A stretch of DNA of 64,000 bases from Methanoculleus oceani (GCF_023702065.1 NZ_QFDM01000002.1:1-64000); one strand, 5' to 3'; numbered from the stretch's first letter, positions 17,027-26,396 are shown. The notes: generated from the letters alone by a model not told the origin. Numbers and translations: made by a program.

Positions 17027-17320
17027 TCAGATCCTGAATATCTGGGCATGAGGCACGTCGCCGATCATGATGCAGTCTTCCTCGGCGATCAGCCCCATGG
17101 CGATGGCGAGGGCTACGACGCGCTTCCCGATAATATTAACGTTCTCCGCGCTCGCGAGAGCCCCCCTGACCTCTTCCTCGGTGGCACGCTTCGTGCCGTA
17201 AAATCCTCCGGTGATGCAGACTTCCACGTCTCCGTGCATCAGGGTGGCGTCTAAGAGCTCGGAGTCGCAGACAGCCACCACCTCACCGGCGCCAGGCATG
17301 CGGTGAACTTTCAGGTACAT
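17027..17320 (-). CDS. DUF424 family protein
   Basis: The 97-residue small archaeal protein (MYLKVHRMPGAGEVVAVCDS, VCITGGFYGTKRATEEEV, NIIGKRVVALAIAMGLI) matches the DUF424 family, which is widespread in archaea and usually sits next to translation genes. No membrane segment or catalytic motif is apparent. Its position immediately before NMD3 fits a role in ribosome or tRNA biology, but the function is not established. Confidence 0.85.
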   Translation of the reverse strand: MYLKVHRMPGAGEVVAVCDSELLDATLMHGDVEVCITGGFYGTKRATEEEVRGALASAENVNIIGKRVVALAIAMGLIAEEDCIMIGDVPHAQIFRI

Positions 17321-17365
17321 CTCAGATCTCTTGGACGGGAGTCGTCAAAAAGGTGCGCTGTTGTG

Positions 17366-18196
17366 CTAGAGAAGGGCGATATCCACGCCGTAGGTGCGCG
17401 ACGGGGTCTCTGCATGGATGCGCCAGGCGTCCTCTTCGGTGATAAGCCCCTCCTCGAGGTACCGGCGCGTGAACCGCGGGACCGACTTCGGCCCGATCAC
17501 CGCGCCGGGCCTTGAGTTCTCGTCCATGTAATCGCTCTCCATGGTGAATCGCCGCCCCGCCCGCGCAAGCGCGGGGATCTCCTCGTGCCGCGCGATGAAG
17601 GAGGGGGTGAGCGGCGTATCGGGCGTCGCGAAGTGCTTGACGACCCGCTCGACCGGGATCCTCGCCCGGCCGGCCATCCCGACGACGTCGGCGCAGGGTC
17701 CGCTCTCGGCGTGGAGCTGGACGGCGCAGCCGCACGCGGTCCCGAGTTCGAGCGAATGAAAGAGGACCGCGTTTGAGGCGGCGAGCACCTCCGGCGCGAC
17801 CTCGTAGTGGGGACGGCCGCTTTTGAGGGCGACGGCCCGGCCTTCCTCGACGTAGCGGGCCGCAAGGTCGAGGCCGGCCATCATCACGGCGGCGGCTTCT
17901 TCCAGGCTCATCCGTCCGGCCAGGCGGCTCATCTCCGCCGGGTGGACGCCGAGGACCGGGTAGACGACGAGCCCGGTCTCCCGGACCATCTCCGCCACCC
18001 GGAGCGTCGATTCAAAGACCTCCCGGTAGTCCTCGCCCGACGAGGGCTCGACCCCAAGCGACCAGGAGGGCTTCGTGACCAGGAAGATGTGCGTCCCCCC
18101 GCTGCGGCGGAAGTCCTTCGCGGCCTCGATCCCCCGGCCGTTTTGCGGGTCGATGTGGATATGGTCGTCAGTGATCGGTATCGCGGGTGGTTTCAT
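17366..18196 (-). CDS. TatD-related metal-dependent hydrolase
   Basis: The 276-residue TIM-barrel amidohydrolase-type protein has the metal motif DDHIHIDP at the N-terminus, LGVHPAEM, QLHAESGPCADV, and a late metal-binding region (ESDYMDENSRPG). It belongs to the archaeal TatD-like group (PHP/urease superfamily). Substrate unknown; bacterial TatD proteins are 3'-5' nucleases. It overlaps mptD upstream by 29 bp. Confidence 0.85.
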   Translation of the reverse strand: MKPPAIPITDDHIHIDPQNGRGIEAAKDFRRSGGTHIFLVTKPSWSLGVEPSSGEDYREVFESTLRVAEMVRETGLVVYPVLGVHPAEMSRLAGRMSLEEAAAVMMAGLDLAARYVEEGRAVALKSGRPHYEVAPEVLAASNAVLFHSLELGTACGCAVQLHAESGPCADVVGMAGRARIPVERVVKHFATPDTPLTPSFIARHEEIPALARAGRRFTMESDYMDENSRPGAVIGPKSVPRFTRRYLEEGLITEEDAWRIHAETPSRTYGVDIALL

Positions 18197-18521
18197 GGAA
18201 CTCGACGATCTCCATCATTGGGTAGTCGTCCTCGAGGTGCATCCGGGCGCGGCAGACGGTCGCCCCGACCCCGGTCGTGATCTCGGCATCGAACATCCGC
18301 CCGGCAAGCTCCGAGTAGCCGAACCGGTTCGAGACCATCATGTCGCGGTTCAGCCGGACGCGGATCCCCGTCACGTAGGGCTGCAGCCCGACGGCCTGCT
18401 CGATTGCGGCTTCGACGGCAGCGGCCGTCTCGCGGGCGATGGGCGTCCCGACGAACTGGTGGTAGAGGGCGCCGAGCTTGATACCGGCTTCAAACGCCGC
18501 TTTCTCGCGGTCGGTGATCAT
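18168..18521 (-). CDS. mptD: Archaeal dihydroneopterin aldolase MptD
   Basis: The 117-residue protein matches the MptD/DUF381 family of methanogens (TDREKAAFEAGIKLGALYHQ, FVGTPIARETAAAVEAAIEQ, LEDDYPMMEIVEFHE). It cleaves 7,8-dihydroneopterin to 6-hydroxymethyl-dihydropterin for the tetrahydromethanopterin cofactor, unrelated in sequence to bacterial FolB. The start at 18521 removes a proline- and glycine-rich upstream extension that is not part of the family. Confidence 0.9.
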   Translation of the reverse strand: MITDREKAAFEAGIKLGALYHQFVGTPIARETAAAVEAAIEQAVGLQPYVTGIRVRLNRDMMVSNRFGYSELAGRMFDAEITTGVGATVCRARMHLEDDYPMMEIVEFHETTRDTDH

Positions 18522-18619
18522 GGTTAGTAGGTTTGTGGGTATGGGAGTAAGAAGGTGCGCCCCGGAGGAGGGCCATGGAGGGATGTGTCCTCCTACCGTC
18601 GCAACCGCCTCCCCGCCGC

Positions 18620-20722
18620 TCACGTCACCTTGATGAAGCCGTGCCGGGGCTCGAGCAGATCCCCGCCGCGTTTCAGCTGCTCGATGGTGTGCTCGACCTT
18701 GTCGCGGGAGAAGCCCTGCTGCACCAGGATATCGATGACCTCGTCGACCTTCGCCTGGCCGCCGGAGTCGCCGGAGATGCTCCGGATCGCCTCCTTGACC
18801 GACCGGATGATGTCGCGCTGCGACTTCATGACGCCGGTCACGAGCTTATCGATATCGAAACTCCCCGTCTCGGCGTCGTAGGCGACCTGCCGGAGACAGG
18901 CGTCCACGATCTTCAAAATCCGGTCGGTGTCCTCCGTATCGACGGTGTTTGAGAGGCGCATCCTGGCGCTCGCCTCCGCAAGCCGGACCAGCGCCTCGAG
19001 CTGCCGGGCGGTGACCGGGACGGGCTTGTTCCCGCTCGCGAGGTCCCGGAGCCGCATGTAGTAGGCGATCAGCGCATCCTGGGCCCCGTCGGAGAGGATG
19101 GGGAAGCAGGTCCTTTTAGCGTGGGCGATGTACTTCCGGAGAAGCGTCGGATCGATGTCGGGGATGACGGGCGCAAGCGCCCGCTCGATGTACGCCTCGT
19201 CGACCTCGGGCAGCGGCGTGTAGGCGTGCTGCTTGATCAGCTCGCCGACGCTGTGTGTCTTGATGATGTGGTGGGCGATCGCCCCGTCGCGCTCGACCTC
19301 GGGCTGGTCGGTCATCACGAAGATGAGGTCGAACCGGGAGAGGAGCGACGGGGGCATGTCGATCTGCTCGCCGATCGGGACGAACTGGTCGAACCGCCCG
19401 AGTTTCGGGTTCGCCGCCCCGAGGAGCGCGCACCGGGATTTTAAGGTCGCGGTGATGCCGGCTTTGGCCACGCTGATTGATTGCTGCTCCATTGCCTCAT
19501 GGAGCGCGCTCCGGTCCTCCTTCGCCATCTTGTCCATCTCGTCCACGGCGGCGATCCCCATATCCGCAAGGACCAGCGCACCGGCCTCGAGCGTCCAGCG
19601 CCCGTCGCCGAACTCGTCCTTGACCGCCGTCGCCGTCAGCCCCGCGGACGTCGACGACTTGCCGCTCGTGTAGATCCCGCGGGGCGAGAGTTTCACGACG
19701 TACCGGAGGATCTGACTCTTTGCTATACCCGGATCGCCGACCAGGAGGACGTGGACGTCGCCGCGGAGGTGGGAGCCGTCCGGCATATCCTTCGCGATGC
19801 CGCCGAAGAGCTGGAGCGCGATCGCCTCCTTCACGTCGTCGGTGCCGTAGATCGTCGGCGCAATCGACCGGGCGATCTTCTTGTAGACCAGAGGATCGCG
19901 GGCGAGCGCCATGATCTTCGCCTCGTCCTCCTCGGTGATCGAGACCTCCTCGAACTCCTTCTCGGCGATCTCGATCGAGTTGCACTCCAGGTAAATGTCA
20001 AAGAGCGTGCTCTTCTGGCCGGAGTTGATCCTCTGCACCGACCGCAGAATGCCGTTCACCACCACACGGTCGCCCGGTGAGACCATCCCGGTGAGGTCGT
20101 CGGTGACGTCGATATCGAGTGTCTGGGGCTGTTCGCCGCCCCGGAGGCCTTCGGGGGACTCCTGGATCCGGAGTTTCTGGGCGTCGACGAACCGGCACCG
20201 GTTCATCACCAGATCGAGACGGGTCTTGCGCTCGCAGTTCGGGCAGAAGTCGGGCTCGTCGAACCGCCCGTAGCCCTGGGGGACCGGTTCGGTGTTCTTG
20301 TTGCAGGAACGGCACCGGAAGACCGCGCTGACGATCCGGGGGCGGACCTCGGTCGTCTTTCTGAGGATCCCCTCGATGCCGATGAACGTGTTGATCTGGT
20401 CGGCCCGGATATCCCGGACGTCGGTCTTCTGCGGCAGGTTCGTGAATCGGATGTTGATCTGATCCGGGTCCTGGCCGTCTTTCAGTTTGAGGAGTTTGTT
20501 CTGGACGATCGCGTCCCGGATGTCCCCGAGGACCTTGCCCGGGCTCCGCAGGAGCTCGAACGCGAGCTTGTTGTTCAGGATCTTTCTAAAATCGATGGTG
20601 AGCGACCGCTTATGAGGGTACTCGCGGGAGAGTTCGGCGAGTTCCCGCTTGAACTGCTTCTTTAAGAACTTCGTCCACTCACCGACGTTGTCGGTGACTT
20701 CGACGGTTACCTCTTCGGTCAC
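18620..20722 (-). CDS. mcm: Replicative helicase MCM
   Basis: The 700-residue MCM has the N-terminal A-domain, a zinc ribbon (CRSC...CPNC), an OB-fold with beta hairpin, then the AAA+ motor with Walker A GDPGIAKSQ, Walker B AAVDEMDKM and arginine finger SRFDLIFVM, and a C-terminal winged helix (IDILVQQGFSRDKVEHTIEQ). It forms hexamers that unwind DNA 3'-5' at the fork. It follows the RFC small-subunit gene by 10 bp on the same strand. No intein is present. Confidence 0.97.
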   Translation of the reverse strand: MTEEVTVEVTDNVGEWTKFLKKQFKRELAELSREYPHKRSLTIDFRKILNNKLAFELLRSPGKVLGDIRDAIVQNKLLKLKDGQDPDQINIRFTNLPQKTDVRDIRADQINTFIGIEGILRKTTEVRPRIVSAVFRCRSCNKNTEPVPQGYGRFDEPDFCPNCERKTRLDLVMNRCRFVDAQKLRIQESPEGLRGGEQPQTLDIDVTDDLTGMVSPGDRVVVNGILRSVQRINSGQKSTLFDIYLECNSIEIAEKEFEEVSITEEDEAKIMALARDPLVYKKIARSIAPTIYGTDDVKEAIALQLFGGIAKDMPDGSHLRGDVHVLLVGDPGIAKSQILRYVVKLSPRGIYTSGKSSTSAGLTATAVKDEFGDGRWTLEAGALVLADMGIAAVDEMDKMAKEDRSALHEAMEQQSISVAKAGITATLKSRCALLGAANPKLGRFDQFVPIGEQIDMPPSLLSRFDLIFVMTDQPEVERDGAIAHHIIKTHSVGELIKQHAYTPLPEVDEAYIERALAPVIPDIDPTLLRKYIAHAKRTCFPILSDGAQDALIAYYMRLRDLASGNKPVPVTARQLEALVRLAEASARMRLSNTVDTEDTDRILKIVDACLRQVAYDAETGSFDIDKLVTGVMKSQRDIIRSVKEAIRSISGDSGGQAKVDEVIDILVQQGFSRDKVEHTIEQLKRGGDLLEPRHGFIKVT

Positions 20723-20732
20723 GGCAAAATCC

Positions 20733-21707
20733 TCATCGGTGCTGCTCCGCGGCGAGGACGAACCGGGCGAGCAGCGCTTCCATCTGGATATCGCTGCTTG
20801 CTCCTTCCGAGAGGCGGAAATCGGTCTCGCCGAGGGCGTCGATCAGTCTCACTTTGAGCGTCCGGTCGATGTCGCGCCGGACCAGTGTGCGGTAGCACTG
20901 GTTGATCAGCTCGTTCGGGGCGATGCCCCGGCCGCGGATCAGTTCGGAGAGCGCCTGTTCGGCCTCATCGAACCTCCCCGCAATCGAGAGGTCGAGGAGC
21001 TCGTCGATCTCGTCCGGGCGGGCCGTCGCGGTGATCTCGTAGACCGTCCCCTCGTCGATATCGGGCCGGAGGATGGCGGCGCCCTGCAGGGCGTTGATCG
21101 CCTTCCTCATATCCCCGGAGGCGACGTAGACGATGGCGTCGAGCGCTCCCTGTGTGATCGTGAGGCCTTCGGCCGCGGCAATCCTCCTGACCTCCTCGAT
21201 GACCGCCTCCGCATCGAGCGGCCTGAACCGGTAGATAGCGCACCTGCTCTGGATGGGGTCGATGATCTTCGATGAGTAGTTGCACGAGAGGATGAACCGG
21301 CAGGTCCGGGCGTAGGTCTCCATCGTCCTCCGGAGGGCGGCCTGCGCGTCCGTGGTGAGTGCGTCCGCCTCGTCGAGGAAGAGGATCTTGAACGTCGCGC
21401 CGGCAAGCGGCGACGTCCGGGCGAACTCCTTGATCTGGTTTCTGACAACGTCGATGCCGCGCTCGTCGGAGGCGTTCATCTCGCGGAAGTTCATCTGCCA
21501 GGAGTCGCCGAAGAACTCCCGCGCGAGCGCCACGGCGGCGGTCGTCTTCCCGATCCCCGCGCTGCCCGTGAAGAGGAGGTGCGGCAGGTTGCCGGTCTTC
21601 ACGTAGGATTGGAGGCGCACCACGATATCCTTCTGTCCGACCATCTCATCGAGTCTTCTGGGCCGATACTTCTCTATCCAGATGGTGTGGTTGCCTTCCA
21701 TTTGCAT
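20733..21707 (-). CDS. rfcS: Replication factor C small subunit (canonical)
   Basis: The 324-residue clamp loader has RFC boxes [17 protein letters not shown], Walker [10 protein letters not shown], Walker [31 protein letters not shown] and the arginine finger [10 protein letters not shown], with no intein. With RFC-L it loads PCNA. The start at 21707 is favoured by a TATA-like TTTTACG about 27 nt upstream (leaderless); an ATG two codons later is equally possible. It is divergent from the RPA-associated gene and upstream of mcm in the same transcription unit. Confidence 0.96.
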   Translation of the reverse strand: MQMEGNHTIWIEKYRPRRLDEMVGQKDIVVRLQSYVKTGNLPHLLFTGSAGIGKTTAAVALAREFFGDSWQMNFREMNASDERGIDVVRNQIKEFARTSPLAGATFKILFLDEADALTTDAQAALRRTMETYARTCRFILSCNYSSKIIDPIQSRCAIYRFRPLDAEAVIEEVRRIAAAEGLTITQGALDAIVYVASGDMRKAINALQGAAILRPDIDEGTVYEITATARPDEIDELLDLSIAGRFDEAEQALSELIRGRGIAPNELINQCYRTLVRRDIDRTLKVRLIDALGETDFRLSEGASSDIQMEALLARFVLAAEQHR

Positions 21708-21887
21708 AAGTATTGGTGCTCGTGCATCGTAAAAGCATCGACATCCCTTCCGGTGATCCTTTTTAGAGGGTTGGGGGTGAATAGATAGGTACGGATACGT
21801 TATGGAAATGCCGGGATTTCGCATGGAATTGCGGTCGGGACTCCTGCCCTGGCATCTCCTCGCCCCCCTCCTCTAACGGACGGATTT

Positions 21888-22637
21888 ATGGAACCTGCAG
21901 AACGGGTATTTGCGCGGGACTTCTCCGCCGCGCGGCATACGGTGGACTCCGGGGACGGCTCATACGTGGTGACGCCCGGCGGCGCCTGGTGCCGCCGTCT
22001 CTTCATCGTCGGCGCTCTCACCGAGAAGAGGGGGGGCGGCGACGTCATGCAGGCCCGGATAGCCGACCCCACCGGCACCTTCAGGATCACGGCGGACTGG
22101 CAGAGCCCGGACGCGGTCGAGACCCTCGGCTACATCGAACCGCCCGCGTTCGTCGCCGTCACCGGCCGGGCGACGCTCACCGGAACCGGTGAGAGAGCCT
22201 CCGCAACGGTGGACGCCGAGGCGATCAACGTGGTGGACCGCACCGTCCGCGACCTCTGGGTGCTCGCGACCGCCGGCGCGACGCTTGACCGGCTTGATAC
22301 GCTCAGGGACGGCGGCGACGAACGGGCCGCGGCCGCCCTCCGGCTCTACGGGATCACGGAAGAGGATCTCCGCGAGATGGCCGGGATGGTGCGGATGGCG
22401 CTTGCAAGCGTCCGCCCGGATATCTCCCCCGGTGATATCGCGCCCCTCGTCGGCCGCGACCTCCTTCTTTCCGCGCTCGAGGAGGGGGGCGACGCCCGGG
22501 GCATCGGGTTCGAGGACGCCGTCGCCGCCGGGGTGCGGTCCGGCCTCTCCGCCCGGGACGCACGCACTGCACTCGAGGAACTCCTCGCCGCAGGGGAATG
22601 TTACCAGCCCGCATCGGGCATGATCAAACTGATCTGA
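21888..22637 (+). CDS. RPA-associated OB-fold protein (COG3390-type RPA subunit)
   Basis: The 249-residue protein has an OB-fold (about residues 25-110: RRLFIVGALTEKRGGGDVMQ, ARIADPTGTFRITADW, FVAVTGRATLTG) and a helical C-terminal half ending in a winged-helix-like segment (FEDAVAAGVRSGLSARDART). It matches the archaeal RPA41/Rpa-associated group that partners single-strand binding protein RPA. It is the first of three plus-strand genes with a phosphoesterase and Lhr. Confidence 0.82.
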   Translation: MEPAERVFARDFSAARHTVDSGDGSYVVTPGGAWCRRLFIVGALTEKRGGGDVMQARIADPTGTFRITADWQSPDAVETLGYIEPPAFVAVTGRATLTGTGERASATVDAEAINVVDRTVRDLWVLATAGATLDRLDTLRDGGDERAAAALRLYGITEEDLREMAGMVRMALASVRPDISPGDIAPLVGRDLLLSALEEGGDARGIGFEDAVAAGVRSGLSARDARTALEELLAAGECYQPASGMIKLI

Positions 22638-22643
22638 CACGAT

Positions 22644-23399
22644 ATGCACCTTCATTTCATCGAGAACGGCCCGGCCCTCCTGGTCGAACAGGACCGGCGC
22701 GTGCTGGTCGTCGCCGACCTGCACATGGGCATCGAATCGGGCCTCGAACGTCACGGCGTCCACATCTCGAGCCGGAGCGCCGCCCGGACCGACCGGGTGA
22801 TCGCCTGCATCGAGGAGACGGGACCCGACCTCCTCCTCCTCCTCGGGGACGTCAAGCACAACGTTCCGGTCACGAGCAGGCAGGAGTACCGGGAACTCCC
22901 CGGCGTCCTCGAGGCGTTTAGGGGCCGCGTGCCGATAGCCGTCGCCCCGGGCAACCACGACGGGGGCATCGGGCGGTTCCTCGAGCCCGGTGAACTCCTG
23001 CCCCCCGATGGTGCGCTCATCGACGGCGTCGGCTACCTTCACGGCCACACCCATCCCGCCCCCGAACTCTTCGGCCACCTCATCGTCCTCGGCCATCACC
23101 ACCCGGTCGTCTCGCTCGTGGACACCGTCGGGTGCGCCGCACGCGCCCGGCCGGCCTACCTCTACTCGGGGCTCGAGGGGCCGTGCGGAGCAGAGACGCC
23201 GCCGGGGGACCGCACCCGGCTCCTCTTCGTCCCGGCCTTCAACGAGTTCGCGGGCGGGATCGATATCGGGCGACTGCGGGCGAGCGGGCTTGGCCCCCTC
23301 TCCCGGTGCATAGACATGAAGTTCGCGGAGGTGTATCTGGCAGATGGCACGTACGTCGGCTCCCCGGCCACGCTCTGTCCCGCAGACGGCAACAGCTGA
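22644..23399 (+). CDS. Calcineurin-like metallophosphoesterase (COG1407)
   Basis: The 251-residue enzyme has all metal motifs of the family in order: VVADLHMG, LLLLGDVKHN, APGNHDGG, LHGHTHP and LGHHHP. Bacterial relatives are encoded in DNA-ligase-associated cassettes with an Lhr-core helicase and a nuclease. Here the gene overlaps lhr by 56 bp, a matching two-gene arrangement that suggests a DNA repair role. It begins 6 bp after the RPA-associated gene. Confidence 0.88.
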   Translation: MHLHFIENGPALLVEQDRRVLVVADLHMGIESGLERHGVHISSRSAARTDRVIACIEETGPDLLLLLGDVKHNVPVTSRQEYRELPGVLEAFRGRVPIAVAPGNHDGGIGRFLEPGELLPPDGALIDGVGYLHGHTHPAPELFGHLIVLGHHHPVVSLVDTVGCAARARPAYLYSGLEGPCGAETPPGDRTRLLFVPAFNEFAGGIDIGRLRASGLGPLSRCIDMKFAEVYLADGTYVGSPATLCPADGNS

Positions 23400-26076
23400 C
23401 CTCCTCGATCCGAGGGTGCGGGAGGTCGTCCGGAGACGCGGGTTCGCCGGACTCTCGGAGGCCCAGGAGCAGGCCATCCCGCGGCTCCTTGCGGGGGAGA
23501 ACCTGATCCTGGTGGCGCCGACCGGGACGGGAAAGACCGAGAGCGCGATGCTCCCGGTCTTCGACCGGCTCCTCGAGACCACCGGCGCGGGGTTCAAGGC
23601 TCTCTACATCACCCCACTCCGGTCCTTAAACCGGGACATCCTCGCGCGGATGGAATGGTGGTGCCGGGAGCTTTCGCTCTCGGTCGGGGTCCGGCACGGG
23701 GACACCCCGCAGAACGAGCGGCGGAAACAGGCACTGAACGCGCCCGACCTGCTCATCACGACGCCCGAGTCGCTGCAGGCGCTCTTCATGGGCAAGCGCC
23801 TCCGCGAACACCTCAAGAACGTCAGGTACGTCGTCATCGACGAGATCCACGAACTCGCCGACAGCAAGCGGGGCGCGCAGCTCGCGGTTGCGCTCGAACG
23901 TCTGGCTGAATACGCGGGGGAGTTCCAGCGGATCGGCCTCTCGGCGACCGTCGGGAACCCGGACGATATCGGCCGGTTCCTCTGCGGGGCCCGGCCGTTC
24001 TCGCTCGTGGAGGTGCCGGTCGCAAGTCACCTCGAGATCGGCGTCCGGTTTGCCGGGGAGGACTTCGCCGCCCAGACACGGGCCGTCGGGCGGTGCCTGG
24101 ACTCGCCCGGGTCCACCCTCGTCTTCGTCAACACCCGGGTGACCGCAGAGGCCCTCGGGCACCAGCTCTATTCCCGCGGGGACGTCGAGGTCCACCACGG
24201 CTCGCTCTCCCGGGACGTCAGGGTCGATGCCGAGGAGCGGTTCAGGAAGGGCGAGGTCCGGACACTTATCGCGACGTCGTCGATGGAACTCGGGATCGAC
24301 ATCGGCCACATCGAGCACGTCGTCCAGTTCGGCTCCCCCCGGCAGGTCTCGCGCCTGGTGCAGCGGGTCGGCCGGGCCGGCCACCACCTCGACGCCGTCT
24401 CGCGCGGGACCGTTCTTGCGACAGGGTTTGACGATCTCCTGGAGTCGCTCGTGATCGCCCGGCGGGCGAAGGCGAACGAGTGCGAGCGGATCGTCCCGCC
24501 CGCCGGGGCCGCCGACGTGCTCGCGAACCAGGTGGCGGCGATCGCGGTCGAGTACGGGGAGATCGAGGTCTCCCGCGTCCGGGAGACGATCGAGCGGTCG
24601 GGCGTCTTTGCCGGGTGCGGGCGGCTCCTCGACGATGTCTGCCGCCAGATGGCGGAGCACCGGCTGATCCGGATCGACGGGTCCCGGATCGTCCGGACGG
24701 GACGTGCCCGGCGCTACCTCATCGAGAACCTCTCGATGATCCACGACGAGCGGAAGATGGAGATCTTTGATATGGTCTCGCGCCGCACCGTCGGGACGCT
24801 CGACGAGTCGTTCGTCCTCGGGTGGATGCACACCGGCGCGGTCTTCATCACGAAGGGCCAGCTCTGGCGGGTGCTCGAGATCGAGGGCGGCAGGATCACC
24901 GTCGAGCCGGCGACCCGGGCGAAGGGGGAGGTCCCGTCGTGGGAAGGAGAGCAGATCCCGGTGCCGTTCGCCGTCGCCCGCGAGGTCGGGGCGCTCCGGC
25001 GGACCCGGGCGTTCGGCCGCTACTCGGACGTCCCCGAGGCGATCGCCTACGCGGAGCGGTTCATCGCGCGGATGGACGAAGGGAACTACCCGGTCCCCTC
25101 GGACCGCCTCATCACCCTCGAGAACGCGGACGAGGGCGTGGTCTGCAACGTCTGCGGCGGGCACAAGGCGAACGAGGCGCTGGCCCGGGCGCTCTCGGTC
25201 CTCCTCTCGGCCCGCTACGGGACGACCGTCGGGATCGAGGTCGGCGCTTACCGGTTCCTCCTGCGCCTGCCCGAGGAGGTCCGCTCACTCGAGGTGCAGG
25301 AGACCCTCGCGGCGCTCGAACCCGCGCACCTTCCCGGGGTCCTGAAACTCGCGCTGAAACGGACGGCGCTCTTCAAGTGGAAACTCGTGCAGGTGGCGAA
25401 GAAGTTCGGCGCCATCGACGCGGACGCCGACTACGAGCGGTTCAGCATCCACCGGCTCATCGACCTCTTCGACGAGACCGTCATCGCGGCCGAGGCCTAC
25501 CGGGAGCTCTTCAGTAACTCGATGGACGTGGACGCGGCGCAGGAGATCCTCACTGCCGTCCGCGACGGCCGCATCGCCGTCGCTGCGGGAAGGCTGAGCC
25601 CGCTCGGGAGCGAGGGGCTCTCGTCGTCGCGGGACATGATCCCGCCGCCGATGGTCGACCAGGCGGTGATCGGGACGCTGATGCGGCGCCTCGAGAAGGA
25701 GGACGTCGTCCTCTTCTGCATGCACTGCCGGAAGTGGAAGAGCCGGACCGTCGTGGAGCGTGTCCCTGATAAGCCGCAATGCCCCCTCTGCAGCGCCCGT
25801 CTCATCGCGGCGCTGAAACCCTGGGACGAGCAGCTCATCCCGGCGGTGAAGAAGAAGAACAAGTCCGAGGAGGAGCGGGCGATCGAGGTCCGGTTCCTCC
25901 GGAACGCAAACATCGTCCTCTCCAGCGGGAAGAAGGCGGTGACCGCCCTCGCCGCGAAGGGCGTCGGCCCGGAGGCGGCGTCCCGGATCCTCGCGACCCT
26001 GACCGAAGGGGACGCCTTCTACCGGGAGGTCCTGAAGGCCGAGCGGAACTATGTGAAGACGCATCGGTATTGGTAG
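23344..26076 (+). CDS. Lhr-type large helicase (archaeal aLhr)
   Basis: The 910-residue SF2 helicase has motif I APTGTGKTES, Ia TPLRSLNRDI, II DEIHE, III SATVGNP, then RecA2 motifs (VFVNTR, TSSMELGIDIGH, QRVGRAGHH), a winged helix and the long Lhr-specific beta/helical domain. Near the C-terminus CMHC...CPLC (about residues 797-819) forms a zinc finger, followed by a helix-hairpin-like region (ALAAKGVGPEAASRILATL). Lhr proteins remodel forked or RNA:DNA substrates. The start inside the upstream gene has GAGGTG about 10 nt before it. Confidence 0.92.
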   Translation: MARTSAPRPRSVPQTATADLLDPRVREVVRRRGFAGLSEAQEQAIPRLLAGENLILVAPTGTGKTESAMLPVFDRLLETTGAGFKALYITPLRSLNRDILARMEWWCRELSLSVGVRHGDTPQNERRKQALNAPDLLITTPESLQALFMGKRLREHLKNVRYVVIDEIHELADSKRGAQLAVALERLAEYAGEFQRIGLSATVGNPDDIGRFLCGARPFSLVEVPVASHLEIGVRFAGEDFAAQTRAVGRCLDSPGSTLVFVNTRVTAEALGHQLYSRGDVEVHHGSLSRDVRVDAEERFRKGEVRTLIATSSMELGIDIGHIEHVVQFGSPRQVSRLVQRVGRAGHHLDAVSRGTVLATGFDDLLESLVIARRAKANECERIVPPAGAADVLANQVAAIAVEYGEIEVSRVRETIERSGVFAGCGRLLDDVCRQMAEHRLIRIDGSRIVRTGRARRYLIENLSMIHDERKMEIFDMVSRRTVGTLDESFVLGWMHTGAVFITKGQLWRVLEIEGGRITVEPATRAKGEVPSWEGEQIPVPFAVAREVGALRRTRAFGRYSDVPEAIAYAERFIARMDEGNYPVPSDRLITLENADEGVVCNVCGGHKANEALARALSVLLSARYGTTVGIEVGAYRFLLRLPEEVRSLEVQETLAALEPAHLPGVLKLALKRTALFKWKLVQVAKKFGAIDADADYERFSIHRLIDLFDETVIAAEAYRELFSNSMDVDAAQEILTAVRDGRIAVAAGRLSPLGSEGLSSSRDMIPPPMVDQAVIGTLMRRLEKEDVVLFCMHCRKWKSRTVVERVPDKPQCPLCSARLIAALKPWDEQLIPAVKKKNKSEEERAIEVRFLRNANIVLSSGKKAVTALAAKGVGPEAASRILATLTEGDAFYREVLKAERNYVKTHRYW

Positions 26077-26171
26077 GGTTTTATTCAGGCGGGAATTCTG
26101 AGAACGGCACGTTTACGAGGCGATTTTTGGGCGTGGTAGTGTGAAGGGGGTCCCGGGGTTTTAGACAAGCC

Positions 26172-26396
26172 CCGTACAGTGGACCGTGGGGATATCGCCA
26201 CTGGGGGAGGGGCTGACGGGGAGGGGGGAGCATCCCCCCTCCCCTGTCTCTACCTTGTACGCGGGCATCTGTAACCCCCACCCCGCCCGGCCTCCGGCCT
26301 CCTCCTCCGCACCTGCGGTGCTCAAACTCCCGCCGTCCGCTACGCTCCCGGCAGTCGTTCCCCGCCCCTTGGGGCGGGGGCAGTGCGTGGCGATAT
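26172..26396 (+). repeat. Dispersed GC-rich repeat, copy B
   Basis: The left end CCCGTACAGTGGACCGTGGG runs into GATATCGCCACTGGGGGAGG, a GGGGAGGGGGG/CCCCCCTCCCC hairpin, the block CCCCCACCCCGCCCGGCCTC, GCACCTGCGGTGCTCAAACT, a GC-rich hairpin (CCGCCCC-TT-GGGGCGG) and the right end GTGCGTGGCGATAT. It fills most of the 26077-26701 gap between lhr and the TBP gene. GTGGCGATAT is the inverted complement of ATATCGCCAC at the left end. Frames across it show no protein-like composition. Confidence 0.8.

Noticed and set aside
21708-21887. Replication origin between rfcS and the RPA-associated gene
   Set aside because: Only 180 bp, no Cdc6/Orc1 gene nearby and no ORB-like repeats seen; replication genes alone do not indicate an origin.
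23626-25164. A 512-residue frame antisense to lhr
   Set aside because: Composition is that of a reverse-strand shadow; the plus frame carries all SF2 helicase motifs.
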